Source: Osedax fenrisi (lineage: Eukaryota > Annelida > Polychaeta > Sabellida > Siboglinidae). Taken from it: 64,000 nt of DNA. Position 1 is the stretch's first letter; each line of letters opens with the position of its first letter. Of the stretch, positions 38,868 through 51,288 are shown one piece after another. Position numbers and translations under genes: made by a program. The DNA is taken from the NCBI GenBank assembly GCA_964019155.1, contig OZ025240.1, positions 95,306,186 to 95,370,185 of the forward strand, written 5' to 3'. The notes beneath the pieces are model-generated. The model was not told where the DNA came from and did no database searches. It saw only the letters and a list, made by a program, of their open reading frames with translations.

Positions 38868-38870
<3 letters not shown>
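37075..38870 (-). mobile_element. 5'-truncated CR1/L2-like LINE
   Basis: Minus strand: NYRPISQLPIICKIMERIIS, FQNAYRKSYSTETAL and AQLLLLDLSTAFDTLNY (38,230-38,583), WVPQGSVLGPLLFSIY (38,018-38,272), and NTSTTELLNVSR (37,818-38,021), with frameshifts between. The 3' end is an (ATTC)n tail near 37,075-37,090. Similar to, but distinct from, the intact element at 10.5-14.4 kb. Confidence 0.75.
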
Positions 38871-38905
<35 letters not shown>

Positions 38906-38985
38906 TATATTTATATGTGTATACATATATATTACTTAAATTAATCTAAATTATGTATATATTTCGATAATTTTCCAACGTTTTT

Positions 38986-39023
<38 letters not shown>

Positions 39024-40085
39024 GTAAGGTCTTATTATAAAACTCAGCCTATCTCGACAAAATAAATATGAATCTACCATCGAACTGTAGATTGTATGGC
39101 AAAGTCCATGACGTGTCGATCCAGAACTCGATTACACATGCAACAACTTCAGAAAGATAAACTGTTGGAACTCCGTTTGTCTATAACATAACCGAATGAA
39201 TGTACACTGTACATTCATAACCTTACAACATGTATATATATACAGTATACAGTCCGTGATAAATACGAATATTTATGGACATTTTACAATACGTATATGT
39301 ATACACATACTTGTTAATGTATAGGAAACACACCGATAATGTCATATTTATATAACATATATATATATGTTGAATATATTCAAACATCTTTAAGTTTAGT
39401 CTATTTATAAATATATACGAAGTATACTTCAATATAATATTACTTTCAATTATATTCTGGATATTAGCTATATGCAAGTATTTAGACAATGAGTGAAATG
39501 GGTGCATACATAGATAGCTAACCTACCTATACAATGTAGGGGTAGGGTAACATGGGCCTTCACACTTCAGATTTAATAATATAGTAGAGCCATTTTAATA
39601 AGTGTTTTGTGGGAAATTGCCCATAACTCTGAATTTGTGCCAACAGAAAAAAAATCAGATTAATTCATAATCAATTATATCACAATCCTATTTACTGAGT
39701 ATAATTCAGTAGATTTATTTTATATATAAAATAAATCTTATAAAATTGTTTTTCAAATACATTTAAAAAAAATTATTTTCGGAAATACCCCAAACCCGGT
39801 ATTTCAAATTCGTAAAAAAGCATAAACTATATAATTAATATACATCATATATATATATAGGTAGTCATTTATTATAGTTGTGTACAATAACAAGCTAACC
39901 TAGAGGCCAATGCCTCTCTACACTCGTGCACACACATACACGTACGCGCGTATCTCTATAAATCTCTCGCGTTATCAGCCGGGGTCCAGACAGGCTGTAG
40001 ACTATATCCACACCTACGGCAGCGATACACCACGTGATGAGTAATGCCGCATCGTGTGTGGTCAGGACTCGCACGTTAAGCGATG
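38871..40085. other. Intergenic, mostly AT-rich
   Basis: Holds (TA)n tracts, and a TA-GGGGTAGGGTAACATGGGC motif at about 39,537 that resembles the tips of the TA-GGGG elements but has no partner. A GC-richer block at 39,945-40,085 has one open minus-strand frame of about 39 codons (including LLITWCIAAVGVDIVYSLSG); it has no recognisable family. Confidence 0.35.
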
Positions 40086-40087
40086 TA

Positions 40088-40372
40088 TAGTTATTACTAA
40101 TGACTCGCCAGTGAATCTAAAAGGCATTACAGGCCATCTAATGACCATCGTTAACGCGATAAAGGCCGGTAGATTAATCGTATACGAGCATACTAAGTAT
40201 ACGATAATACTAATGAGTCATTAGTAATAACTATAGTTATTACTAATGACTCATTGGTATATATCTACTTAGTATTCTCGTATACGATTAATCTACCGGC
40301 CTTTATCGCGCTAATATGGTCATTAGATGGCCTTTAATGCCTTTTAGATTCACTGGCGAGTTATAGTAGTAA
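40088..40372. mobile_element. Foldback element, ~285 bp, with ~135 bp arms
   Basis: CTCGCCAGTGAATCTAAAAG at the left pairs with CTTTTAGATTCACTGGCGAG at the right. The arms stay matched through GATAAAGGCCGGTAGATTAA to a perfect central palindrome built on TTACTAATGAC around 40,230. No ORF. Confidence 0.9.
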
Positions 40373-40704
40373 GTAAGTATGTATGAACTATACGCGTATT
40401 ACACAATAATCTATATAGTGCTGTTACGTACTCGGCATACTACGTATTACGTAACAACTATTCACATAATAATACGTATGGGCAATGGAGCGAAACGGAC
40501 CTGATTCTTATTTATCTGGCATTTATTATATTTGTGATGTTTTTGTGGTATCTGATTTTAAACTCATTATTTTCTAAATTTCATATTATTTATTAATTAT
40601 ATTAATAACGACGAAATACCATTTTAATACGTTATATATATATAGGGTGAAATATGTATTATCATAATAAACAATATATTATGTATATGTACACACTTAC
40701 ACAC

Positions 40705-40764
<60 letters not shown>

Positions 40765-41143
40765 CCCATTAAGAATATTATGAGTTTTAATCGTAGATAA
40801 TATATTTCTTACAACAGTTTTCGTATCGCTACAAACACAAGTTTCTTTGTATCTCGTTAGGTCATAGTATCAATACAATACCGCAGCCAACGTTTATTTG
40901 TCAACAATGTAGTTGACCAGCGCACAAATACCACGTAAGCCCTACGACGGTGGTCCAGCGACTAGGCCCGATGACCTATATATATGTGTGTGTGTGATAC
41001 ACTAGTCGGTGACCTAGATACGGGATATTATAGCCATTATAATAGCGCGCACGGGGGTTCCTGGAATCGATCTCGTTACTAACGATGATTTGCAGAAAAA
41101 TATACAAAATAACAATTTATATATATATATGCATATACATCTA

Positions 41144-41217
<74 letters not shown>

Positions 41218-41821
41218 GGTTTTCGTGTTCGTAGAATATATATCTATATATACTTCTACGTAAAGTTAATACCAGATTTAAAACACTTATAATAAGAACT
41301 AGTCACCTGTTAGTCGGTGTTATACGGCAATGAAACGTAATGGCCGCTTCATTCTGAGTTTGGTCGCCTAGCTCTCCGCTGCGTTGTACTCCCTGTTGTA
41401 CCTGCCGCTATCAGTGTACGACGTCTCAGTGTACGACACGTACATCGGTACCCGTGTGAACACGCCTGCACTTACTAACGTTCGCGCGTACGTGGATACG
41501 GTATCGTTTATTTTAAAGCATCGAAAGAAGAATTTATTATTAGGGGAAACAAATTATTATTTCGATTAAACCGACTATTTTTAATACGATATCGTCGCGA
41601 ATAACTAAAATCGGAATCAAATCTTGATTTTAATAACGATAAAGTGAATTTTATTCTCGGAATTTCGCGCTTAAATTAGTAGACTATGTTATCTGCGACA
41701 CTGATTGGACGACGCCGTCACGTGCATAGATGTTATTCGATATTTCGCGGATTTCTCGACAGGGTAACATCAACGAACAAACAAGAAAAGGTTTAGTATC
41801 ATCTTAATATCAAATAAGTTC

Positions 41822-41879
<58 letters not shown>

Positions 41880-42063
41880 GAATAATATGTATATATTTGA
41901 TAAGTACTTTGTAGTATACATTCTACCATATATAATGATAATAATAAAATCATTATTTATTAGAATACATTTTTTCTCTCATATTTTTTGAAGTTTATAT
42001 CCGGGTTTATATTACATATAATACAAACTTCAAAAATTAAGATAACAAATTGTATTGATATAA

Positions 42064-42101
<38 letters not shown>

Positions 42102-42269
42102 AATGTTCCCAAATTATAATTCTAATTGTTAATGTTCCCGTGATTCTACATAAGATGTGATATTGTTGTCTACTCAGTTCATTATTATTAACTATTTGTA
42201 ATGTATACTTTCTATAGAAATATATGATATCATATATAGTAATATACGATATGTCGTATATTTGTTATC

Positions 42270-42312
<43 letters not shown>

Positions 42313-42965
42313 CCTATATAATATAGCTATACCCTATATGGTAATGCACACTAATATATTTGAGATTGTATATATTGTATATTGTAACTCTAGGTTTTAC
42401 GTTTTAAATGAATACAACATAATATATAACCAAACGTTTTGATATTATACATGTATTTTTATTAATATTAAATATCATATGTTATCTATAACTTCTGAAA
42501 TTGTCAAACTATTATATTACTTATAATGACCGATAAACGATTTGTTATAGGGATCCCTAATAGTAATTAAACCTAATTAGTCATTTTAGAATTCGTTTTA
42601 CTCAGAATAATTTGTATCTATATGTGTATTAATACGAATGTTTAGCTTATCATATTATATATGTTATTCTAAGTTTTCTAGAATATATTCTAAGTATTTT
42701 CTATATAAAAATATATAAATAATAGTTCTTATCCAAATATCTTGCTTTGTTTATTTAAACAAAATAATTATATTGTTTAAATTCTGTAATAAATTATTAC
42801 TGTTTAACATATGTTATGTTTTGTGGCATATACCACTTGGATTATTAAATATAATCTAAACATAGAAATACAAAAACAATAGTTAGAAATAAGACAAGTA
42901 TACTATTGTACTTTCAAACATATTATTATAGGAACAATAACATGTATAGGTAAACGTACACGTTT
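40373..42965. other. Intergenic with (TA)n tracts and one exon-like island
   Basis: Long (TA)n tracts at about 40,711-40,759, 41,150-41,208, 41,829-41,873 and 42,067-42,096. Apart from the exon-like island at 41,330-41,500 and a GC-richer patch near 40,880-41,060, nothing is recognised. Confidence 0.4.
41330..41569 (+). other. Possible first exon with TM-like segment and internal TAG
   Basis: An exon-like GC island. From ATG 41,330 the frame reads MKRNGRFILSLVA, a TAG, then LSAALYSLLYLPLSVYD and further open sequence to 41,569. Basic start plus hydrophobic run looks like a signal-anchor, but the stop, the lack of a family match and the absence of a linked second exon leave it unproven. It is not clearly the missing P450 presequence. 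Confidence 0.2.
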
Positions 42966-42968
42966 GTA

Positions 42969-43922
42969 TGTAGGGGAGAGTGGGGTCGTATGAAAAGGTG
43001 TCTTGCATGAGCCACTGGAGATAACAATTGTTTGCTACAGCAGAAATTTGATTTAACTGAACTAGTATCATCATCTATAATTAATACAGATGCGGAAGTA
43101 TCATTTAATAAAAAAAATAAAAATAGTAACATTTTAATCACATTTTTAACTAAAGTACGCTCAAAAGTAAAAATTCCAGACAAGGTAATATATGTTATAA
43201 CTTCTATAATAATTATTTGATTATTTTCATATTATATATATATGATTTTAATATATAATTAACGTAATATTAATATACAAATATATTTAAAATTTTAAAT
43301 AAAATATTTAAATTTTATCAATTAATAATACAATTTGATATGGGGTTGAGTGAACCACTAAAAACGGGGTTATATGAACATTGTTCAATCAACCAAATAT
43401 CATATGTTAATATTTATAATATAATATTATAATATTATAATATTAATATTATTATAATATTATAATATATATTCAATGATCCGAATATAAATAAGTAATG
43501 AAAAAATATAAATAATATAATTAATTATATATCAATATAATTAATTAAATTAATTTTAATGAGGGTAAATTACTAATTCATAATAATTATTTAAATATTA
43601 TTTCTAGGAATCAAAAATGAGAAACTATACTCAACAAACTGATAGAATACGTGATAAAACTATCATGACAAGAGCAATTAAAGAAGTAAACAGGCTATGT
43701 TCATTCAACCCCGCCTTTGGGGTTGAATGAACTTTTTTATTTTTTTTTATTAATTGTAATTATGAAATCTTATAAGTATTCCTTATATCTAAAATTGATA
43801 TATTAGTTAGCTAATATCATATATTATGCAATACAATATAAATAATTAAGAACAATTTATTATTACCACAATGATAGCACTTTATACAAAAACATGGTCA
43901 TACAACCCCACCCTCCCCTATA
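42969..43922. mobile_element. TA-GGGGAGAGTGGGG inverted-repeat element, ~950 bp
   Basis: The left tip TAGGGGAGAGTGGGGTCGTATGA and the right tip (reversed) TAGGGGAGGGTGGGGTTGTATGA match at 20 of 23 positions, with TA at both borders as a likely target duplication. Internal copies of the subterminal motif occur (GGGGTTGAGTGAACCAC near 43,342, GGGGTTATATGAAC near 43,367, and an inverted pair GTTCATTCAACCCC / GGGGTTGAATGAAC near 43,697-43,731). There is no transposase, so the element is non-autonomous. Confidence 0.75.
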
Positions 43923-43951
43923 CATAATGATGATTTTGGTAAATATCCCTT

Positions 43952-43996
<45 letters not shown>

Positions 43997-44113
43997 TATT
44001 TATTAATATGTATTATATTTTAATTAGATGATTTAAATCATGAATTAATTTCACATTCGGTATCATTTTAAAGTATTCTATGTGATATAATTTGTATATG
44101 AGGGTATATAAAG

Positions 44114-44160
<47 letters not shown>

Positions 44161-44233
44161 ATATTATCGTAATAGTATAACATGTGTATCGTTGATTAAC
44201 AATGTATATAATATACTATACACTATCGAATAG

Positions 44234-44345
44234 AAGAGTGTCTCCGGTAAACATGTCCCCAAGGACATATCTGAAATGCCGGGTCCTCGAGGGTTACCGT
44301 TCATAGGAAATGCCTGGAAATACAGTAAACTTGGTTACTACGATA
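44234..44345 (+). CDS. P450 exon a: Pro-rich hinge (MPGPRGLPFIG)
   Basis: Starts after tatcgaatag and ends at TACGATA|gtatat (phase 1). It encodes KDISEMPGPRGLPFIGNAW and KYSKLGYYD. MPGP...PFIG is the standard entry to the mature mitochondrial P450. The acceptor position is inferred, and the upstream presequence exon was not found between 43.9 and 44.2 kb. Confidence 0.78.
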
Positions 44346-44492
44346 GTATATAGTAATGATAGCTACTACATTAGCTATACATTATAAAGGTTTGTGTGTG
44401 AGAGTGAGGTTATATTTATTGTACATTTTCCCTAAATAAGTATGATTTCGTATCTTTTCAACTAAATATAAATTATACACCTTCATTAACCC

Positions 44493-44532
<40 letters not shown>

Positions 44533-44655
44533 TATATATTATGTAATATTAACTATTTATCATATTAATTCATTTAATTTAAATTAAAAATAATGCGCGG
44601 CGATCTCGATGAGATATATTTACGATCTAACTCTAGTTCCCACCTCTACCGCCAG

Positions 44656-44896
44656 GACCGTATAGTTTCTCAAAGATCCTAGACAACCGTTTCGCCTACG
44701 TCTCTCGCTACGGTAACATCTACCGCGAGAAGCTGGGCCGTATGGATATAGTACACGTGTTTGAGCCGGCCGACGTGGCAGAAATGTTTCGCGGGGAATC
44801 GGCGTACCCCAGTCGGGGTGCTATCGCTAATCTAGAGTTGACCTATCTGCGTCGGAATCGGCTGTTCGTCGGATTCGCTTTCATGTTTGTGCGTAG
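44656..44896 (+). CDS. P450 exon b: A/B helix region
   Basis: Entered in phase 1 after taccgccag and left in phase 2 at CGTAG|gtatac. It encodes ILDNRFAYVSRYGNIYREKL, DIVHVFEPADVAEMFRG and AYPSRG, matching the YG.i.re..G...V.v..P.d...~fr.Eg.yPsR block. The open frame continues into a TG/TA microsatellite, which is intron. Confidence 0.85.
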
Positions 44897-44949
44897 GTAT
44901 ACCTGTGTATATGTGTGTTTGTGTGTATATGTGTGTCTGTATATATATA

Positions 44950-45010
<61 letters not shown>

Positions 45011-45721
45011 ATGGTTAGCATACTATATTTATTATTATATATACATACTAAATTTACAAATACGAAATTTAAAAATGAATATAAAATCACTTTTAACTTA
45101 CCAATAATTTTTTTTTATTATGAAATTTTAATAGCATATAATAAATATTATAATCATAAAAAAGTAATATAAAATGAAATTTTAGGATGTCGAGATTTTA
45201 GAATTTTTTTAAAATCTAATAAATAAACTCTGAAGAAATTTTATTTTTATCTTTTTATATCTAAAGAATATAAAAGGTAATATTAATATAAATAAATTTA
45301 TTTATTAAAAGTTTAATATTTATACCACTTTTACTCACAAATTTTTAAAAAGGGTATACAAAATGAATCAAAATTAATTTTTTAATTATTAGTTTATATA
45401 AAACATGATAATGAAACACAATTGAAGTGCGACCATGCAAACTACTCCCAAAATGTCATATACATATGTAAACAAATATTTAAAAAAAATGATCATATTA
45501 TTAAGAATTACTATATATAGTTACATATATAGGTGTCGCTGTCTTACTTTATATTTTTAAATTGATTTTATATTATCTAAATTGTTATATTGTTAAATTA
45601 AATTGTAAATATAATAATATAAAATCAAGCATAGAAACAAATCTAAAATAACTGAATTCTAAAGCAGAAAATAATAAAGCAGAAAATATGAACGATAATA
45701 CATTGCCTATTTATATACTAT

Positions 45722-46620
45722 TAGGGGAAAGTAACCGAATACGGACACTCTCGGTATCTCAGAAACCATACATTCTACAAAAAAAATTAATTAATAAAAT
45801 TTTAATAATTATATAAAGAGTATAAATAAGTAATTTTTATTTTTTAATTATATAAAATAGTGCAAATATATCTAATAAACTATTTTTTATATTATGTTTT
45901 TAAATTTATGAAAAAAAATGTCAACTTAAAACCTTCACAAGAATATAAAAATGTATCGATATAAAATATAACAATATATTATTAAAAACTAAATCATTCT
46001 AAATATTATATACATAATTTATCTATTTATTATAAAAAAATAATTAAGTTATAGGCATATATCTAGAGGTCATATAAATCCCTAATAAGGATACTCTATA
46101 GAGTGCATACACGTCTTAATACGGACAGTGTCCGTTGGACATCCTATATGGTGTCCGACGTACACTCCGTATTAAGTATATATGACCAATCAGCGCGCAG
46201 CGTGTGAACTAATCATATTTTAATAAAAATCTCGAGCGTTTTAATATTGATTCCACAAAAAAGGGAAATTTAAAAATGTTATTATTTAGATAATTTACTT
46301 ACGTATTATTAATTTAAAAATAATAAAAATCAATACATTAATTACTAATTAAATTATATTAAATTATTCATAAAATTAATTATAAATAATATAATAGTGA
46401 TTTATCTGATTGGTTCATCAATAATATATCCAATGGTATATAGGGTGTCCGTATTATAACACATAGTGTATTTATTCGGACATGGGTACCGAATACGGAC
46501 ACCCCCGATATATATTGAATAAAAAGATTCAATACAATTTTAAAATCACAATAATATATAATAATATAATATTAATGTATTTTAATTTTTTAATATAAAT
46601 ATTGATAATTAATTTACCCT
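45722..46620. mobile_element. TA-GGGGAAAGTAACCGAATACGG element, copy 1
   Basis: The left end TAGGGGAAAGTAACCGAATACGGACA is shared with the copy at 60,263. The interior carries repeated CCGTATTA / GAATACGGACACC motifs, the CCAATCAGCGCGCAGCG block and a long AT-rich right part also present in copy 2. The right tip is degenerate (ends near TTTACCCTA). Lies in P450 intron b-c; no ORF. Confidence 0.7.
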
Positions 46621-46695
46621 AGCTATAGCTATTATGCTATAGGCATTATTATGATATTTCGGAATCAACAATATTTCTTTAAATTAACACTTACT

Positions 46696-46906
46696 TAGGG
46701 AGAAGATTAAAAAGGACGAGTTGAGGGTTAGAGGTTACATTTGAAATACAATTTAATAATATATATATATATATATATTGTATTGATACTTGTCAATTTT
46801 AATTGGTTTAGTTTTGTCCTGCTTGGTTTTTTTAGCTGCATTACATATCAGAGTGATTTTACATTTAAACCTCTACAACTCAACTCGTCCTTTTTGATCG
46901 CAACCC
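46696..46906. mobile_element. Small inverted-repeat element, ~210 bp
   Basis: AAAAAGGACGAGTTGAG at the left pairs with CTCAACTCGTCCTTTTT at the right, and GGTTAGAGGTTACATTT loosely with AAATGTAAAATC-type sequence inside. A (TA)n tract sits in the centre. In the P450 intron. Confidence 0.65.
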
Positions 46907-47377
46907 ATTAATTACATAACATATATATATTTATAATGATTATATTATACAGTTATTTTATATGTTATATTTAATATAATATTATATATATATAGAATAT
47001 ATAATATATATATTATATTTAAAAAATAAAATATATTATAGTAAAGCAGTATACCATACGTCGTATTATACGATATAGCTAATCACGATCAGTATTATTA
47101 CATTGTAATACTGTTACAATGGTTGTACTAGTCGTGCTCAACTCATATCGTAGTCTAGGTTACTTAGTAAGTATAATACCTGTATTCGAAAATTAAGATT
47201 ACCAATAGCTGATATTAACTGTACGATACAATAATTTGTGTATACACACTGCGTCAAACCCATATCTATTTCAGTGGCGATAATACTGCTAGTAGTGGCA
47301 GAGTTAGCTATTAATTACGTTACCTAGATATGGAGGGTTATATCTTTACTAGTATTACGCGTCATTACCCCTAATAG

Positions 47378-47465
47378 AGATGGAGCCGAGTGGGTGAGAC
47401 AACGTCACGTGATACAAAGACTGTTGATGATGCCCTCTGCAGCTGATAGATATCTACCCCTTCAG
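47378..47465 (+). CDS. P450 exon c: C-helix GAEWVRQR
   Basis: 88 bases, phase 2 to 0, between acceptor cctaatag and donor CTTCAG|gttaac. It encodes DGAEWVRQRHVIQRLLMMPS and ends DRYLPLQ. The Trp and Arg of the W..xR motif contact the haem propionates in P450s. It is too short for automatic ORF detection but matches the family and both phases exactly. Confidence 0.87.
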
Positions 47466-47522
47466 GTTAACACCCACCCAGTATGTTAATAGTTCACTAG
47501 TAAACAATGATAATACTCTATT

Positions 47523-47620
47523 AAGGGGGTATCCCACTATTAGATTTTCTGTCAACTTGCCGTAAATATTGTAACTTTCAACCGTTTTCTATCAAGTTGT
47601 AATGGGATACACCCTATAAA
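47523..47620. mobile_element. Short inverted repeat with GGGTATCCCA / TGGGATACACCC ends
   Basis: AGGGGGTATCCCA with TCAACTTG pairs with CAAGTTGTAATGGGATACACCC about 60 bases on. A third similar end, AAGGGGGTTTCCCA with AACTTG, lies at 47,652-47,686. Possibly nested ends of one small transposon family. Confidence 0.45.
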
Positions 47621-47914
47621 GTTATTATATTTCAGGCAAGTTGCCGGAAAGTAAGGGGGTTTCCCAATAACATTGTAGTTAACTTGATAGAAATTAAAGT
47701 AAAATAATATCGGCAAGTTGTCTGTGTGTGGGACGGTCATGAGAGACGGCCACACAGAAATGTGCGATCTTGATAACATGCACTAGGTGTGCGATTCAGA
47801 CTGTGCGTGCGTTTGTATCATGTTTATAGATGCTGATGTACACTCTTTACGCATATGAATAACAAATACAATCATAGATAACAATGACGACCCTATTTAC
47901 TCTCTTAAACACAG

Positions 47915-48020
47915 GTACCCGTTGCTCAAGATTTCATCTCTTATCTACGCAAGAAAAGATCTAAACATGACCTCACTGTTCCACACTTGTATGACGATAT
48001 GTTCAAATATACCATGGAAG
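47915..48020 (+). CDS. P450 exon d: D/E helix region
   Basis: 106 bases after acttaaacacag, phase 0 to 1, donor ATGGAAG|gtagcg. It encodes VPVAQDFISYLRKKRS and VPHLYDDMFKYTME, matching v..dF...l...r......v.dl...l.k~~~E of mitochondrial P450s. Confidence 0.86.
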
Positions 48021-48107
48021 GTAGCGTATCTATCTCACTGCCCTCATATAATAGTTATTGTATACGTATACTTGTATATACTATAATATATTATAGCTAT
48101 CACATTA

Positions 48108-48157
<50 letters not shown>

Positions 48158-48292
48158 ATACATGTTATTATTTATTATACGACATTTTTGTTATCTCATA
48201 TTTAGTATAGAAGATTATATTTTATATGTGTTGAATCTCCTAAAGTATTTCAAAATAAGATGGAATTTGTCCGATTGTTGATATATATATAT

Positions 48293-48323
<31 letters not shown>

Positions 48324-48578
48324 AGACAAAATTATAACCTATTTATTTATTAAAATTAATATATTTAGTTATAATGAGGGACAAATTGTATTATTTATTG
48401 TAAAATAATACAATAATGCATATCATTTATTGTATTATATTACTTCCGAAGAGTTAAATAAATCTGCATATAAATGTTACAATATATATATATATATATT
48501 ATAATCCTTTTTATTGAATAACATCTATTCCCACATTAACCTATAACCCCAAATGACCTCATCGACCCCTATTCTCAG

Positions 48579-48768
48579 CGATAGGTGTGATGTGTTTCAA
48601 CGAGAGGCTGGGCTCCCTCGACGCAGACTCCGACTCATTACTGTTATCCGACGCCATTAAGGAGACGTTGTTCTGCTTCCAGGCGTGTATGTTCTGTTTC
48701 CCGTGGTACCTGTACTTCAGGACACCGATGTATCGACGCTTCGAGAAGGCGGCTAACCTTATGAGGAG
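48579..48768 (+). CDS. P450 exon e: AIGVMCFNERLGSL
   Basis: 190 bases, phase 1 to 2, acceptor ctattctcag, donor ATGAGGAG|gttagg. It encodes AIGVMCFNERLGSLDADSD, then FPWYLYFRTPMYRRFEKAA, the E-G helix region. The donor is the first copy of a degenerate repeat containing GGAGGTTA (48,760-49,205). Confidence 0.86.
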
Positions 48769-49205
48769 GTTAGGAGGGTAATGGCGTGTTCCTGCCGAAG
48801 TTAGGGGTTATAGGAGCTTTTATTGAGGGTATAGGTATTTTATTAGGGGGTAAGGGCGTATTCATTAGGAGGTTAAGAGGATATATGCGTATTATTGAGT
48901 GTATTTATTGATATGTTATATTGGGTAAGCGCGTGTTCGTGCGGGGGTTAAGGGGTATAGACATGTTAGGGATACCTATGTTTACATTTATTAGAGGGGT
49001 AAAAGAATCAAGAATCCTCATGAGAATAGTATACATGTTCATTGGGAGGTTATTGAGGGTATATGTATGTTAAGTTGGATGTTCTTGACGTTATATATAA
49101 TAGACAATATATGCCTATAGGCATGTTCATTTTTAGGTTAACCTAAAATAATTATTAAGGTTATAGGCATGTATATTTGGAGGTTATTGGGGATATAGGC
49201 ATGTG
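48760..49205. repeat. Degenerate tandem repeat derived from the exon e donor
   Basis: About a dozen imperfect units of 30-40 bases carrying GGAGGTTA or GGGGTTA, then a variant of GGGTATAGGCATGTTCATT. The first unit overlaps the last bases of exon e and its 5' splice site. Confidence 0.6.
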
Positions 49206-49582
49206 CAATGTACAATGTTACTTCGCTCGCGTGCATACGCGCATATATATCGGTTAGAGAAGGCGGAGAAACGTATGAGCTGCAGCTTATAGACGGTATA
49301 TGTATGTGTGTGTGTATGTTTTCATTATGTTCAGTGTATTTAAAGTTGTTAGAGAGGAGAGATAATCTCGCGAGGAGCTTATTGAGAGTATAGATGTGTA
49401 TGTGTATACTGCAATTAGAGAGGTTTTATTTGTTCATCCTATAACAAACTATAGTTGTATTATAGTATAAGTACAACGAGTACTATAGTATATCGTGTAT
49501 TTTGTTTGACGCGTAGTGTAAACGTTATTGTATTAAAACACGTATCGTCTTATACACCTAACTAGAGGCCACCATCCGTCAG

Positions 49583-49985
49583 CATAATGGGAGGTCATGT
49601 TGAACGCTTAAAACGAAGGTCAGAGAAAAGGAAGAGGATCATGCTAAATGAATCACATACTTCCGATACCGCTAGCCTCAGTTCGCTTACTCCAAACTCG
49701 AAAACTGACGGAATGCCTTCTCTATGTTCGCCTACTCCCATCTCGCCTACCCTCAGTTCGCCTACTCACAGCGTGCCTACCCCAACTCATACCATCCCTA
49801 CTGCCGGACACTGTCCGTACGGCCATAACGAGGAGCCAGAGCAGATGTTGCCACACCCCGAAGCCACTCTATACGACCTAGTAGAAGGAGACAGTATATA
49901 CGACACGCTCAGTAAAGACCCAGCTGTTAGCGAGGACCACGCGGCTAATATTCTCATGGCTCTGTTCCGCACCGGTACTGATTCC
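49583..49985 (+). CDS. P450 exon f: G-I helices with S/T/P-rich insert
   Basis: 403 bases, phase 2 to 0, acceptor catccgtcag, donor GATTCC|gttagt. It encodes HVERLKRRSEKRKRIM, a low-complexity insert of about 55 residues built on S-P-T-x-x repeats (LCSPTPISPTLSSPTHS), then LYDLVEGDSIYDTLSKD, VSEDHAANILMALF and the I-helix RTGTDS. The insert comes from an in-frame repeat of TTCGCCTACTC-type units of about 12 bases and lies in the loop before the I-helix. Confidence 0.83.
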
Positions 49986-50396
49986 GTTAGTAATTAACAC
50001 CAGTTCACTCGAGTTGTTTACATATAATATATGAAAATCTTATCTAGTAATTAATTAATTAATTAAAAATCGAAAATAGATAAACCGCAAACAAATATTT
50101 TTCGAAGCAAAGATATAAAACACCCTATCTACGCAACATGATAATATGCATGTATCCTAATTTAAAACATATTATTTTACATTTAAAAAATGTATAGTTA
50201 GCTACGAATTTACATTACAAATAATATTTAGTTCCGAAAATGTAACCTATGTAGATGGAGCGGTTAGTGTTTTGAGTAAAGAATCGAATTACACTATCTC
50301 GCGCAAGTGTTATGTATATCTTTCCTTAGAAAAAGTTTTGCTACCAATAAAATTATATATGATAAAAATATAGGAAATTTGATAATAATATATATG

Positions 50397-50433
<37 letters not shown>

Positions 50434-50473
50434 ACATATGTAGGACAAATATATAATACTAGAAGCACTTCAG

Positions 50474-50652
50474 ATCGGAAACGCGCTGTCATTCTTCCTG
50501 TACAACCTGGCCAACAACGCCGACAAACAACAACTCTGCTACGAGGAAGTCGTCCGCGAACTAGGGGGAGCCACCGGTGTGGCGCGACCTTTGACCTCTG
50601 AGGCTTTACACAGGATGCCGTACTTGAGGGCGGCGCTACGGGAATCGTTCAG
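50474..50652 (+). CDS. P450 exon g: I to K helix (ESFR)
   Basis: 179 bases, phase 0 to 2, acceptor gcacttcag, donor TTCAG|gtcacg. It encodes IGNALSFFLYNLANNADKQQ, EEVVRELGGA and MPYLRAALRESFR. ESFR is the invariant ExxR of the K helix. Confidence 0.88.
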
Positions 50653-51206
50653 GTCACGTGCTTGACGGACTGGCTGGCGGCTATTGCGTAATAACAGTGA
50701 CGTAACGTGATCACGTGTCATACTACATCTTTTGTTATTAAATATATTATTATAATATTATTTCATATGATATTTATTAAATCATTTAGAACTGTACAAA
50801 CACAATTATTTGTTGTTTATTAGAATAGTTAATGTTATATAGTTTTTGAACATATATTGTAAAATGAAATATGAATTAGTTTTCAATACTTGTTTCCACT
50901 CATTATCGGTGTGTTTTACCTATTAATACTATGTATAATATTATTCACGTATACGTATATACTAGATATATACTAAATGTAATTTTATTTAAGGACTTTT
51001 TTCGAATAATAAAATTAATATTGACGGACATTTTAAACTGAAAATGTATAATTACGTGCTTTTCATATCAACACACAACAGTAACATATATTTATATAAT
51101 CTATAAGTTAATACGATTATTTAAACACTCGCATTCTTATATAATCCTTGTAAATTACCAGTGTTGACTGCTATTACATAACATAACGTACTGTTGCGTA
51201 ACACAG

Positions 51207-51288
51207 GCTTTACTACCCGGTGTTCGGGGGTTCGGGCAGAGTACTCGACAGAGATATCACATGCAGCGGATACAATGTTCCTAAAGGG
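51207..51288 (+). CDS. P450 exon h: YPVFGGSGRVLDRD
   Basis: 82 bases, phase 2 to 0, acceptor gtaacacag, donor AAAGGG|gttagc. It encodes LYYPVFGGSGRVLDRDITCS and GYNVPKG, matching the lyPV....gR....D....GY.vPkg segment. Confidence 0.87.

Noticed and set aside
46183..46230. Possible promoter (CCAATCAGCGCGCAGCG) upstream of P450 exons
   Set aside because: The same block occurs inside the related element at 60.67 kb, so it belongs to the inverted-repeat element, not to a gene promoter.
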